NCBI GenBank assembly: GCA_002256205.1
Contig: NKIW01000003.1
Span: 186,001 to 250,000, forward strand
Reading direction: 5' to 3'
Length of the DNA stretch: 64,000 bases
Source: Rhizobiales bacterium PAR1
GTDB taxonomy: Bacteria; Pseudomonadota; Alphaproteobacteria; Rhizobiales; Beijerinckiaceae
Shown: positions 36,638 through 45,238 of the stretch, in pieces
How positions within the stretch are numbered: the first letter of the stretch is position 1
Layout: each line of letters starts with the position of its first letter
The notes under the pieces: generated by a model
The model's database searches: none
Told to the model about the DNA's origin: nothing
Seen by the model: the letters and a program-made list of their open reading frames with translations, nothing else
Made by a program: the position numbers and the translations under genes

Positions 36638-39025
36638 TCAACCGTTGTTGGCGCTGATCAGCCCGCGTTGCAGCAGATAACGCCGCACCATGCCGCGCGC
36701 CGGCTCGAAGTGGAACAAGACCTTCTGCGCGCCTTGCGGCAGGATCACGGCGCGGAAAATGCCATTGGCCCGCAGGATTTTCGCTGGCATGCCATCGACG
36801 GTCGCGAACCACCACGGATGCCAGACATCGTTGAGCACCAGCACGCCGCCCTTGGGCGCATTCACTTCAATTTCGATCTCGGTATTGTTGTAGCTCACGA
36901 TTTTCGCCGTACCGCCCGCCGATTTACGCGGCAAGGGCAGGGCGCTCGGCTCGACATAGGCGATCTTGGTGAAATCGGTCGAGGGCCAGTTGCCGGATTT
37001 GATCAGCGAATCCTGATCGAGCGGCACGGCCTGTGGCACCACCATCACCCGCGGCAGGGTATCCGGATTTTCATAGATATAGCCGTCCTTGGTCCGCGCG
37101 ACGAGCGGCATCGGGTTCTCGGCGAGGGTGGGGTCGATCTTCTCGATCGGAACCGGGCTCGCGATGAAGCGCAGGCCGAGGAGGTTCGCGAGCGGCGAGC
37201 GATACCCCGGCATGAGGGCCGAGAATTTGCGGTAATCCCACCACGGCACATGGTCACGCGCGCCGACGGCCGCGCCGTAATGGCCGACGCGCAGCGGGTT
37301 GTAGCCGAGCACGTTTTCCAGCTGGTGGATCATTGAAACATTCGGCCAGTCAAACCCGAGGCCGGCAAGTTCGATGCGGTCGCGGCGTTCATCGTTCTGG
37401 ACGACATGCGATTTGAGGAAATCGATCGTCTCGTTATGCTTGTCCGGCTCCATGAACGCGTAGTTTTCCGGCGGTAGCGCGGTCGAGTGGTTGGGGCGGA
37501 TGTTCCACGCGAGGTCGGCCGTCAGGCAGATCGACAGGGCCGCTGCAACGCGCATCGGGTGGCTGCGCGCGTGGCGCACCGCATAGGCCAGTGCCGCGAA
37601 GCTCACGCTGATCGTCAGCAGCGCCACCATGATTTCCGGCATCGCCTGCCCGAGCTTGCCAAGCCAGATCGCCATGCCGATCCCGATCAGGATCGGGACA
37701 ACAAGAATGAGGCTCAGCGTACGATCCGCCAGCGGCGGCAGGCGTTGCTCGCCTCGTTGCAGGATCGCGTTGAGGCCGAAGCCAGCGAGAATGGCCCCGA
37801 GCGCGCCGACGAGGAAGGTGGAATCCGCCGGGCGGCGGAAGAGATCTGCGCCGGGGAGGGCATGGTAGAGCGCTTCGAACACCGGTGTATAGCGTCCGAG
37901 CGAATAGGCGATCATCAGGCCGAACAGGATCGCCAGCACGATCATCCGGCGCGAATAGGCCTGCTTGTTGGTGAGCCAGGTCGCGATGCCGATCACCGGC
38001 AGAATACCGGTGTAGAAATTCGCCATGTTCCGGGACACCCACGTCTGGACCATATAGGGCCAATGAACGCTCGGTGCGCCCCAGAAATCCTGCTGCGGGC
38101 CGATGGTGCCGAAGATGTTCGAGACGACAAAGGTGATCAGGCTCGTCGGGTGAAGCGAGCCGAGGAACGCGTCCTCGATGTCGATATGCGCGCGGTTCGA
38201 GCCATCGGCGAAACTCAGCACCATCAACATCGGCAAGGCAATCATCACGATGCCGACAATGCCACCTGCCGCCAGTGGGCGGATTGTGTCACGCACCCGC
38301 TTCCAGCGCGCCTCGCCGCCGAGCCAGTGCACGATGACGAAGGCGGCCAGCGTAATCAGGACAAGGAAGGACACTTGATCGGGATCGAGGACGCAAAGCG
38401 CGGCAAAAAAGCCGGAGAGCGCGCCGTAACGCGCGGAGTGCAGGCGCAGGCCGCGTTCCAGCATCCAGAGCGCCCACGGAAAATAGATCAGGCTCATGAT
38501 CTGGCCGACATGTTGAATGCGCCATGCCGCACTCGAACCAAAACCAAAAGCAAGCGCCGCTACCAGTGCGGCGGCAGGATGCCAGCGCCTGTCACGCGCA
38601 AAGCCGAGCACGCCAAGCGCACCAAATACCAGCGAGCCATAAGTCACGCTGTCGACCATCTGGAAAGTCGGGTTGGCCGTCAGCATCGCCAGAATGAGAT
38701 GCGGCGGTGAGAAGATCATCGCCTGCGGGTCTGCGATCTGCGGGTGCCCGCTGAACACATAGGGGTTCCAGAACGGGCTCTGGCCGGAGTGGATTGCCTG
38801 CGCGAGGAAGGCGACCTGCGCCTGAAAATGCGCCTTGGCATCCCAGGGGATCGTGACCCGGCCGGAAACCCAGGGCCAGGCGAGAACCAGCGAACAGGCG
38901 AGAAGTAGCGCCGCGATAACAGCCCACTGCCGTAGCCCGCTATCAAGCGGCGGCAGCGGATAATCAATCCGAGGAGATGGGGCCAGTTTGGCCTGTTTCT
39001 CCACAGTGTCATGACGCTGAAGCAT
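36638..39025 (-). CDS. Large multi-pass membrane protein, YfhO/GT-C-like
   Basis: A 795-residue inner-membrane protein with about 12 helices in the first 500 residues and a C-terminal globular domain. The first loop carries PWDAKAHFQAQVAFL and, later, FWNPYVFSGHPQIADPQA, which is typical of YfhO-family and related GT-C glycosyltransferase folds that use polyprenyl-linked sugars. The ending (VWHPWWFATVDGMPAKILRANGIFRAV, quoted in part as VDGMPAKILRANG) is also YfhO-like. It may glycosylate a cell-envelope polymer, but no acceptor is evident. It stands alone, converging on the merR gene. Confidence 0.78.
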   Translation of the reverse strand: MLQRHDTVEKQAKLAPSPRIDYPLPPLDSGLRQWAVIAALLLACSLVLAWPWVSGRVTIPWDAKAHFQAQVAFLAQAIHSGQSPFWNPYVFSGHPQIADPQAMIFSPPHLILAMLTANPTFQMVDSVTYGSLVFGALGVLGFARDRRWHPAAALVAALAFGFGSSAAWRIQHVGQIMSLIYFPWALWMLERGLRLHSARYGALSGFFAALCVLDPDQVSFLVLITLAAFVIVHWLGGEARWKRVRDTIRPLAAGGIVGIVMIALPMLMVLSFADGSNRAHIDIEDAFLGSLHPTSLITFVVSNIFGTIGPQQDFWGAPSVHWPYMVQTWVSRNMANFYTGILPVIGIATWLTNKQAYSRRMIVLAILFGLMIAYSLGRYTPVFEALYHALPGADLFRRPADSTFLVGALGAILAGFGLNAILQRGEQRLPPLADRTLSLILVVPILIGIGMAIWLGKLGQAMPEIMVALLTISVSFAALAYAVRHARSHPMRVAAALSICLTADLAWNIRPNHSTALPPENYAFMEPDKHNETIDFLKSHVVQNDERRDRIELAGLGFDWPNVSMIHQLENVLGYNPLRVGHYGAAVGARDHVPWWDYRKFSALMPGYRSPLANLLGLRFIASPVPIEKIDPTLAENPMPLVARTKDGYIYENPDTLPRVMVVPQAVPLDQDSLIKSGNWPSTDFTKIAYVEPSALPLPRKSAGGTAKIVSYNNTEIEIEVNAPKGGVLVLNDVWHPWWFATVDGMPAKILRANGIFRAVILPQGAQKVLFHFEPARGMVRRYLLQRGLISANNG

Positions 39026-39082
39026 CGCTCCTCCAAGGGCGGTCAGCCTGAAAGGAGGCGCAGAATGCGCCCCAAATCCTGA

Positions 39083-40204
39083 TTAAACGTTCACAGGTGC
39101 GTGCGCCACCATCGCCTCGAAGTCAATGAAATGACCGGCACGATCCCGCTTGGAAGCAAGATAACGGACGTTTTCCGCTGTCTGGCGACCATAGGCGCGG
39201 TTGTCCGACACCACATCGAGCCCCGCGGCCTCAAGGGCACGCAGCTTTTCAGGGTTGTTGGTCATCACCTTGACGCTGGCGACGCCCAATTGCTTGAGCA
39301 TCTCGGCAGCAAAATCGAAACGGCGCTGGTCGAGCCCGAAGCCGAGCACTTCATCGGCGTCATAGGTATCCCAGCCCTGACTCTGCAGCTTGTAGGCGCG
39401 CATCTTGTTGGCGATGCCGTTCCCGCGTCCCTCTTGATCGAGGTACAGCAGAATGCCGCCTTCGCCTTCCGCCATTTTCTGAACGGTGCCACGCAGCTGA
39501 TCGCCGCAATCGCACTTTAGCGAGCCGAAGAGATCCCCCGTCAAGCACGCCGAATGCATGCGGATCGCCACGGGTTTGGCAAAATCCGGCTTGCCGACGA
39601 TGATCGCGACCTGATCGCGCATACCTTCGCCGCCGCGAAACACCACAAACTCGGTATCCGCCGCAAATTCGAGCGGAACGGGTGCGCGGCCCACGATCCG
39701 GATCGCGCGGACCTGACTGGCCCGATACTCCATGAGATCCGCCAGCGTGACGCGAACCATGCTGGCCGGAATGGTCGAGGTCGGCATGGGGACAGCGTAA
39801 ACCGCCGGCGTGACCAGCGTCAGACGAGCGAGTTCAAGCGCAGCCTCATCAAGCGCGACTACGGGTGCGACAGGCGCATCAATCCGCCCCTCGATCTTGA
39901 GGCCGAGCATTTCCGCCCGTTCCGCGTTCGGCACCGGAAAGGAGACCGCTCCGGGAAGGGTGCGATCAAGCCCGAGACGACGCAGACGCGCCGCCGGCAG
40001 CACTAGCCGGGCGCGCGCCGGCGCCACCTTGTCGAGCGCGGCGGCCACGCGGCCATCAAGCGCTTCAACGTTGAGCACGATCAGCGCTTCTTCGTTCTGG
40101 AGGATGGCTACCGGGCGTCCGGCGCGGTATTCTGCGATGGCCCGATCTACGGCGAGTTCACCAGCGGTATCGAAGAGCCCGAGAATCTGACTGACGTCAC
40201 TCAT
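39083..40204 (-). CDS. ribA: GTP cyclohydrolase II with degenerate RibB-like N-terminal domain
   Basis: Opens the imidazole ring of GTP and releases formate and pyrophosphate, the entry to riboflavin synthesis and other GTP-derived compounds. The C-terminal half (about 180-370) has the zinc ligands Cys220, Cys231, Cys233 in SACLTGDLFGSLKCDCGDQL and the catalytic DQEGRGNG. Residues 17-140 align in outline with RibB (AIAEYRAGRPVAIL), but the RibB metal motif DDEDRENEGD is replaced by QNEEALIVLN, so that half cannot be an active RibB. It is divergent from a stand-alone RibD-type reductase, away from the main riboflavin operon. Confidence 0.93.
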   Translation of the reverse strand: MSDVSQILGLFDTAGELAVDRAIAEYRAGRPVAILQNEEALIVLNVEALDGRVAAALDKVAPARARLVLPAARLRRLGLDRTLPGAVSFPVPNAERAEMLGLKIEGRIDAPVAPVVALDEAALELARLTLVTPAVYAVPMPTSTIPASMVRVTLADLMEYRASQVRAIRIVGRAPVPLEFAADTEFVVFRGGEGMRDQVAIIVGKPDFAKPVAIRMHSACLTGDLFGSLKCDCGDQLRGTVQKMAEGEGGILLYLDQEGRGNGIANKMRAYKLQSQGWDTYDADEVLGFGLDQRRFDFAAEMLKQLGVASVKVMTNNPEKLRALEAAGLDVVSDNRAYGRQTAENVRYLASKRDRAGHFIDFEAMVAHAPVNV

Positions 40205-40388
40205 TTACGCCTCTTTCGTCCATGTTTTGCGGTCTTGTCGGTTGGAAAATTCCACCGGATGGACACCGTGTACCGTCATAATGCCCGCATTCTTGTGTCA
40301 GCGAACATGAACGGCTCATGTCTGCCTTTCGGACAATTAAAAAAAACGTTATCCGGCGGTGAACCGCTTCTCCAGATGAAAGTCGCTC

Positions 40389-41126
40389 ATGGTGCAGGAA
40401 GTTCCGAACATGGGCGATTTTGCTTCAAACGGCGAAGCGTCCAACCCGTTTACGCACTTCCGACGCGATCAGATGGATCGGCCCTTCATCGTTGCGCAAT
40501 TGGGCCAGTCTCTCGATGGACGCATTGCGACGCGGACCGGCGATAGCCGCTATATCGGGGCTGAGCCCTCGCTCTGCCACCTCCATCGCATGCGCGCCGC
40601 AGTTGACGCGGTTGTGGTCGGCATCGGCACGGTGCTCGCGGATAACCCCCAGCTCAACGTCCGCCGTTGCGAGGGTCGAAACCCTGCACGCGTCGTGATC
40701 GATGCGAAGGGGCTTCTGCCGCCAGATGCCAAGTGCCTGGATGGTGCGGATGGCGCACGCAGGATCGTCTTTCGTGGCGCGGGGCAGGCGTATCCGCCGC
40801 TGCCCGCAGGCGTGGAGACCGTCACTCGCCCGGTCGATGCTGCCGGCCATTTCGACCTTGTGGATATGGCAAGAGCGCTCAACGCGCTCGGGTTTGACAA
40901 GGTTCTGATTGAAGGTGGCGCGCGTATCATTTCTCGGGCGATCGACGCCGGGATCGTCGATCGTCTGCACCTGATGATCTCGGCGGTGATCCTTGGCTCG
41001 GGGCAGGCGGGGCTTGATCTGGCCCCGATCGACTACCTGAAGGATGCGCTCCGCCCGGCGGTCACAGTAATTCCGCTTGGCGCAGGCGAGGTACTCTACG
41101 ATTGCGCATTGAAACCGAAGCGCTAA
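40389..41126 (+). CDS. Stand-alone RibD C-terminal reductase-type protein
   Basis: A 245-residue NADPH-dependent reductase of the RibD_C/dihydrofolate-reductase-like fold. PFIVAQLGQSLDGRIATRTGDSRYI (quoted in part as QLGQSLDGRIATRTGD), AAVDAVVVGIGTVLADNPQLN and KVLIEGGARIISRAIDAG are the cofactor and substrate motifs. There is no deaminase half. A complete ribD exists at 23254-24363, so this copy is probably not needed for riboflavin itself and may reduce a related GTP-derived intermediate. It diverges from ribA, with a 184-base shared upstream region. b561 follows after 27 bases. Confidence 0.9.
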   Translation: MVQEVPNMGDFASNGEASNPFTHFRRDQMDRPFIVAQLGQSLDGRIATRTGDSRYIGAEPSLCHLHRMRAAVDAVVVGIGTVLADNPQLNVRRCEGRNPARVVIDAKGLLPPDAKCLDGADGARRIVFRGAGQAYPPLPAGVETVTRPVDAAGHFDLVDMARALNALGFDKVLIEGGARIISRAIDAGIVDRLHLMISAVILGSGQAGLDLAPIDYLKDALRPAVTVIPLGAGEVLYDCALKPKR

Positions 41127-41153
41127 GCTCGCCTGCATCGAAGGAGAGATCCC

Positions 41154-41699
41154 ATGGCTGGCCTGCGCCCGATTGCCTATTCCACAACGCAAAAAGCGCT
41201 GCACTGGATCATTGCCCTGATGGTGATGATTCTGCTGCCTGTCGGCTTTTACATGAAGGATCGCGGCCTCGCGACCAACTTTGATGCCCTCACGGACCGA
41301 CTTTACACCGCGCATAAAACCTTCGGTGCGCTGGTACTTCTGCTGGTTATCCTGCGTATCGTTGTGCGCGTCCGACGTGGCACGCCGGCCCCGGAGCCGA
41401 CACTCAACCGCCTGCAAATCATCGCTGCCGAGGCGGTCCATGGGCTGATTTATGTCCTGCTGCTGATGGTGCCCGTGCTCGGCTGGTTCGGCGTTTCAGC
41501 TTATGGCGCGCGGGGCATTCTGGGCGGGTTCAGCTTGCCGGAAGTCCTCGGCAAGGATACGCTACTGGCGGAGATCATCCTGAAATATCATGGCGTTGCT
41601 GCCATCGGGCTTTTGCTGCTGATCGGCGCCCATATTGGCGCTGCCGTGCTGCATCACTTCATCCTGAAGGATGGCGTGGTCAAACGCATGCTGCGCTAG
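41154..41699 (+). CDS. Cytochrome b561-family membrane protein
   Basis: A 181-residue, four-helix inner-membrane protein of the bacterial cytochrome b561 (CybB) type. Candidate haem ligands are the His of TQKALHWIIALM, YTAHKTFGALV, AVHGLIYVLLL and GAHIGAAVLHHF. It passes electrons from quinol or to superoxide in characterised members. AAGGAG precedes the ATG at 41154. It follows the RibD-type reductase closely, so it may be in the same operon. A palindromic repeat begins right after its stop. Confidence 0.9.
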   Translation: MAGLRPIAYSTTQKALHWIIALMVMILLPVGFYMKDRGLATNFDALTDRLYTAHKTFGALVLLLVILRIVVRVRRGTPAPEPTLNRLQIIAAEAVHGLIYVLLLMVPVLGWFGVSAYGARGILGGFSLPEVLGKDTLLAEIILKYHGVAAIGLLLLIGAHIGAAVLHHFILKDGVVKRMLR

Positions 41700-41700
41700 A

Positions 41701-41748
41701 GCATTTTCCGGTCAAGTGGATACCGGTTGAACGAAAGAAAATGCGACA
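41701..41748. repeat. 48-base interspersed palindromic element, copy B
   Basis: Same length and ends (GCATTTTC ... GAAAATGC, then GACA) as the element at 22657-22704, with about 36 of 48 matching positions and a central ACCGGT. It begins one base after the cytochrome b561 stop. Both copies sit directly behind a stop codon. Confidence 0.75.
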
Positions 41749-41759
41749 AAGACAAGAAA

Positions 41760-42614
41760 TCAGCGCGGATGGGCCATGATATCGGTATGGCCCGTCATCA
41801 TCCACGAACCTTTTTTGCGCGCTTCCGCCTTTCGGAAGGCGAGCCAATCCGCGAGCGCTTCTGGCGCGATAAGGCCCGTTTCGCCCACGGCACCGGCGAG
41901 TCCACCGAGCAGTTCCTGCACCAGCGCCTTGTCGGATGTGTTGAGTACCCACGGTGAATCGCCCGTCTCGACCGAGTAGCCCGCTGCGACAAAAGCATCG
42001 ACCAGCGCTTTAGCGGCCTTCGGGCCTGCTGCGGGTCCAAAACCCTTGTCGCGCTTCTGGTGTTCCCCGAAAGCGGCAACGACAGCGCGATCCTGCGCAT
42101 GGGCGGGCGAGAATTCATCGCGCCCGTCATAGGTCAGCACGGTGTAGAAATTCGCGCCGGACGCCGCAACCGCCTTGGCGAAGTGCGCCATCCATGCGGT
42201 GGAAATCAGATCGAACAACGCCGAGGCGGTCACCAGATCCGGGTGCTTCTCCAGCACCGACTCAAGGTCGAGATTGAGATCGGCGATGCGAAAGGACACG
42301 CCAATATTCTTCCCCCCCTTAATCAGCACGAGACTGTCGCCGATGGCGCGTGCCTCGTCTGCCCAGAGGGTCAGCACCCGTGCGGCCTCTTCGAGCAGGG
42401 CAGGATTGTAGTCGACCAGCGTCCATTCCTGCATGGGTCCAAGGAGCGGGGCTGTCGCGCGCAGGTTCGAGCCCGTCCCCGAGCCAAGATCGACGACGCG
42501 AACACTCGGCGTATCGATAAAGCGTCCAGCAAGCCGTCGCACGAGATCGGGGTTGCGCGAACGATGGTCGACACCCTCGCGAAGCGCCAACCATGCGGCG
42601 GAAAAGCCGGTCAT
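41760..42614 (-). CDS. SAM-dependent class I methyltransferase
   Basis: A 284-residue Rossmann-fold methyltransferase. Motif I, VRVVDLGSGTGSNLRA, is at 38-53, an acidic motif VDYNP at about 68-72, and DLVTASALFDLIS further on. No substrate-specific domain is recognisable. Its start overlaps the stop of the glycosyltransferase gene by one base, so the four genes from 45098 to 41760 read as one leftward operon, of which this is the last. Confidence 0.88.
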   Translation of the reverse strand: MTGFSAAWLALREGVDHRSRNPDLVRRLAGRFIDTPSVRVVDLGSGTGSNLRATAPLLGPMQEWTLVDYNPALLEEAARVLTLWADEARAIGDSLVLIKGGKNIGVSFRIADLNLDLESVLEKHPDLVTASALFDLISTAWMAHFAKAVAASGANFYTVLTYDGRDEFSPAHAQDRAVVAAFGEHQKRDKGFGPAAGPKAAKALVDAFVAAGYSVETGDSPWVLNTSDKALVQELLGGLAGAVGETGLIAPEALADWLAFRKAEARKKGSWMMTGHTDIMAHPR

Positions 42615-43678
42615 TACGAGGCCTTCCGCGTCAGCGACAACGGATGCAACGCGCCGGCGATGATGCCCGCTGTATCATCCCAAGTCGGCAGTTTTTCGCC
42701 GGCGAGATAGGCGGCGTCAGCAAGGCGCGCCCGCAGCGACGGATCAGCCATCGCCTGTTCGAGCGCGACGCGCAGGGCATCGGTATCGCCGGGCGGAACC
42801 TTGAGGCCCGCACCATCCGGAACGGTCTGGCTCGCGGCCCCGCCAGTCGTGGTGATGATCGGCAACCCGCGCTGGAGCGCTTCGGCCAGCACCATGCCGT
42901 ACCCTTCGAACAGCGAGGACATCACAAAGAGATCAGCCTTCTCGTAGAGTTCATCGAGTTCCTTGTCGCGCACCGCGCCGACAAGCTGGATGCGATCCGA
43001 AAGACCTTCGCGGTCGATCTGCTGTTGCAGCGCATTGACCGTATCGAGCGCACGTGCGGCGCCGACAATGCGCAGACGCCAGTTGCGCTTCTTGAGGCCA
43101 GCGAGGGCTTCAACGAGCACAGCATAGCCCTTGCGCGGGACAATCGAGCCGATGGCGAGGAGTTCCAGCGTGGCGTTGCCGGAGCCCGTGGCGCGCGCCT
43201 TGCGGGCAGTGCCGGGCTCGGCAACCGTGATCTTGCGCTCGGGAACGCCGAAATCGCCCTGCAAAATCTTGCCGGTCAGCGGCGAGGTCACGACGACATG
43301 GCTCGCGAGCGCCAGCGCCGCCGCTTCCGAAAGATGCAGCGCCTGCGCACGCTCGGCGGAAATGCCGTTCTCCAGTGCGAGGGGATGGTGACACAGCGCC
43401 ACCAAGGGGCGGTTGAAGGAGCGGATCAAATCCGCCGGCATCGCGCCATAAGCCAGCCCGTCGATCAGCAGCACGGCACTCGGCGGCAACCCGCGCACGA
43501 TGGCAGCGCAATCCGCGAGGTCTTCCGGTGTGGCATTGGGGAAGGCGCCGGGGAGTGCCACATGCATCGTCTGCACGCCATGCTGGGGCAGCAGCCGGAT
43601 GACCGCGCGATCATAGGCATAACCGCCGGTCGGCAGGCTGAGATCGCCGGGGATCAGGAACGCGACTTCGCTCATCAT
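42614..43678 (-). CDS. GT4-family glycosyltransferase
   Basis: A retaining glycosyltransferase of about 354 residues with the GT-B fold. The donor-site Glu motif is FEGYGMVLAEALQRGLPIITT, the N-terminal acceptor domain begins FLIPGDLSLPTGGYAYDR, and the middle has LLAIGSIVPRKGY. The TTG at 43681 is in frame, but the ATG at 43678 or 43675 is preferred. It is cytoplasmic, with no membrane helix. It is separated from the PTPS-like gene by five bases and overlaps the methyltransferase, so its acceptor may be a small molecule made by this operon. Confidence 0.9.
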   Translation of the reverse strand: MMSEVAFLIPGDLSLPTGGYAYDRAVIRLLPQHGVQTMHVALPGAFPNATPEDLADCAAIVRGLPPSAVLLIDGLAYGAMPADLIRSFNRPLVALCHHPLALENGISAERAQALHLSEAAALALASHVVVTSPLTGKILQGDFGVPERKITVAEPGTARKARATGSGNATLELLAIGSIVPRKGYAVLVEALAGLKKRNWRLRIVGAARALDTVNALQQQIDREGLSDRIQLVGAVRDKELDELYEKADLFVMSSLFEGYGMVLAEALQRGLPIITTTGGAASQTVPDGAGLKVPPGDTDALRVALEQAMADPSLRARLADAAYLAGEKLPTWDDTAGIIAGALHPLSLTRKAS

Positions 43679-43683
43679 CAACC

Positions 43684-44085
43684 TCAGGAAACCGGGCCTT
43701 CGAACCAGGCGCGCGCGAGATCGGTTTCGTGCAGCGTCACGCGGATTTTAGAAAGGCCCTTGCCATCCTCGCCGAGCGCGCCGGATTTTGCCGCCTTCAC
43801 CATCTCCTGAAAGATGTGGTGGGCAAGAAATTCGGTCGTCGTGAGAATGCCCTTGAAGGCCGGAACCTCATCAAGGTTCTGGTATTTCAGCGGCTTGAGC
43901 ACGGCAGCGAGCGTATCGAGCGCCGCGCCGATATCGACCACGACATTCTGCTTGGTCATTTTTTCGCGGAAGAACGCGACATCGACGACAAAGGTCGCGC
44001 CGTGCATGTTCTGCGCCGGGCCGAAGAAGGGATCGGGCAGCGAATGGCCGATCATGATGCGGTCACGGACTTCTACGGCGAACAT
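43684..44085 (-). CDS. Divergent PTPS/QueD-family protein
   Basis: A 133-residue tunnelling-fold protein of the 6-pyruvoyl-tetrahydropterin/6-carboxytetrahydropterin synthase family. The family keeps three His metal ligands, one in FxxxH and two in HGH; here His15 (IGHSL) and His29 (MHGATF) remain, but the third is Ala31, and the catalytic Cys before HGH is also missing. The later acidic motif LHETDLARAW and the TTEFLAHHIF helix are kept. Thus it is either a metal-binding variant or has a changed reaction. ATG 44085 overlaps the dehydrogenase stop. GPAQNMHGATF resembles a rhizobial subfamily I recall but cannot check. Confidence 0.85.
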   Translation of the reverse strand: MFAVEVRDRIMIGHSLPDPFFGPAQNMHGATFVVDVAFFREKMTKQNVVVDIGAALDTLAAVLKPLKYQNLDEVPAFKGILTTTEFLAHHIFQEMVKAAKSGALGEDGKGLSKIRVTLHETDLARAWFEGPVS

Positions 44086-45098
44086 CAAGGCTCCTGATAC
44101 GTCACGAGGGTCACCAAACCCGGAGCATCTCCTGCAAGAAGCCTCGGAATGGCAGGGGGCAAATCGGAAAACCGGATCGTCTCGGTGATGAGCTGATCGA
44201 GCTTGTCATCCGCCACTAAGCGTAGCGCTGCCTGAAGCCGGGATGAATAAGTCCAGCCGCGGGCCGCATGTCCCGGAGAAATCGTGCCGACTTGCGAAGA
44301 AACAAGGCTGACGCGCCCGGCATGGAACAAACCACCGAGCGGCGCCGTGATGTTCCTGCTGCCATACCACGAGAGTTCGACAACCTTCGCCTCTTGACCG
44401 GCTGCAGCAATCGCGGTCGCAAGGCCGGCTTCGCTCGCGGAGGTGTGAAAGACAATATCCACGCCCTTCGGCGTATGGGGCGGTTGAGCGAAGTTTGCCC
44501 CGAAATGCCGCGCGATCATCGCGCGCTCGGGGTTGATATCGACAAGCGTCACCTCAGTGCCCGGCATTCTCGCGGCGAGATAGGTGATCAGCAGACCAAC
44601 CAGCCCGCCGCCGACCACCACCACCTTGTCCGCAGCGCTTACGCCGGAATCCCAGATCGCGTTGAGCGCGGTTTCCATGTTCGCCGCCAGAGCGGCACGC
44701 GCGGGGGGCACGAAATCCGGCACGACATTCAGCCAGCTCACGTTGCAGGAAAAGCGCTCCTGATGTGGATGCAGCACGAAAACGCGTTGGCCGACCCACG
44801 CCTTTGGCCCATCTTCCACCACGCCGACGGCGCAATAGCCGTATTTCACCGGGAAGGGGAAATCCCCCTCCTGCAAGGGGCAGCGCATCCGCGACTCTTC
44901 TTCCCGCGGCACGAGGCCGGAGGCGATGAGCCGTTCAGTGCCGCGCGAGAGCACAGTAAACTCCGCGCGGACCACGGCTTCGCTTTCGCTCGCGGAACCC
45001 AGAGCAACGTCCCGGAGTTCGCCCTGCATCGGCGCCGTATAGAAGAGCGCGCGGGCCGTCTTTGAATTTTTCGGGGAGGGCGCCACATGATCTGCCAT
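44085..45098 (-). CDS. BchC-like medium-chain dehydrogenase/reductase
   Basis: A 337-residue NAD(P)-dependent oxidoreductase of the MDR (zinc alcohol dehydrogenase-like) superfamily. The Rossmann loop is VVVVGGGLVGLLITYLA. Where zinc enzymes have the catalytic Cys, it has SRGTERL (51-57), the motif of the BchC-like group, and the second zinc ligand region reads FPVKYGYCAVG, so the standard catalytic zinc site is absent. ATG 45098 after AAGGAGCG is preferred over 45200. It is the first gene of the leftward operon with the PTPS-like protein, a glycosyltransferase and a methyltransferase. Confidence 0.87.
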   Translation of the reverse strand: MADHVAPSPKNSKTARALFYTAPMQGELRDVALGSASESEAVVRAEFTVLSRGTERLIASGLVPREEESRMRCPLQEGDFPFPVKYGYCAVGVVEDGPKAWVGQRVFVLHPHQERFSCNVSWLNVVPDFVPPARAALAANMETALNAIWDSGVSAADKVVVVGGGLVGLLITYLAARMPGTEVTLVDINPERAMIARHFGANFAQPPHTPKGVDIVFHTSASEAGLATAIAAAGQEAKVVELSWYGSRNITAPLGGLFHAGRVSLVSSQVGTISPGHAARGWTYSSRLQAALRLVADDKLDQLITETIRFSDLPPAIPRLLAGDAPGLVTLVTYQEP

Positions 45099-45238
45099 AA
45101 CTGTGATCGCTCCTTGAAAAGGGACTGGTCTATGCAATGCCGGATGGCTTCCGTTCAGCTTCGATCCGCCATACGACAAGAACAGAGTGAAGTCTTTCAA
45201 GCCTTTCCACGATGGGAAAGGCTCCGCAAGAGCCGATG

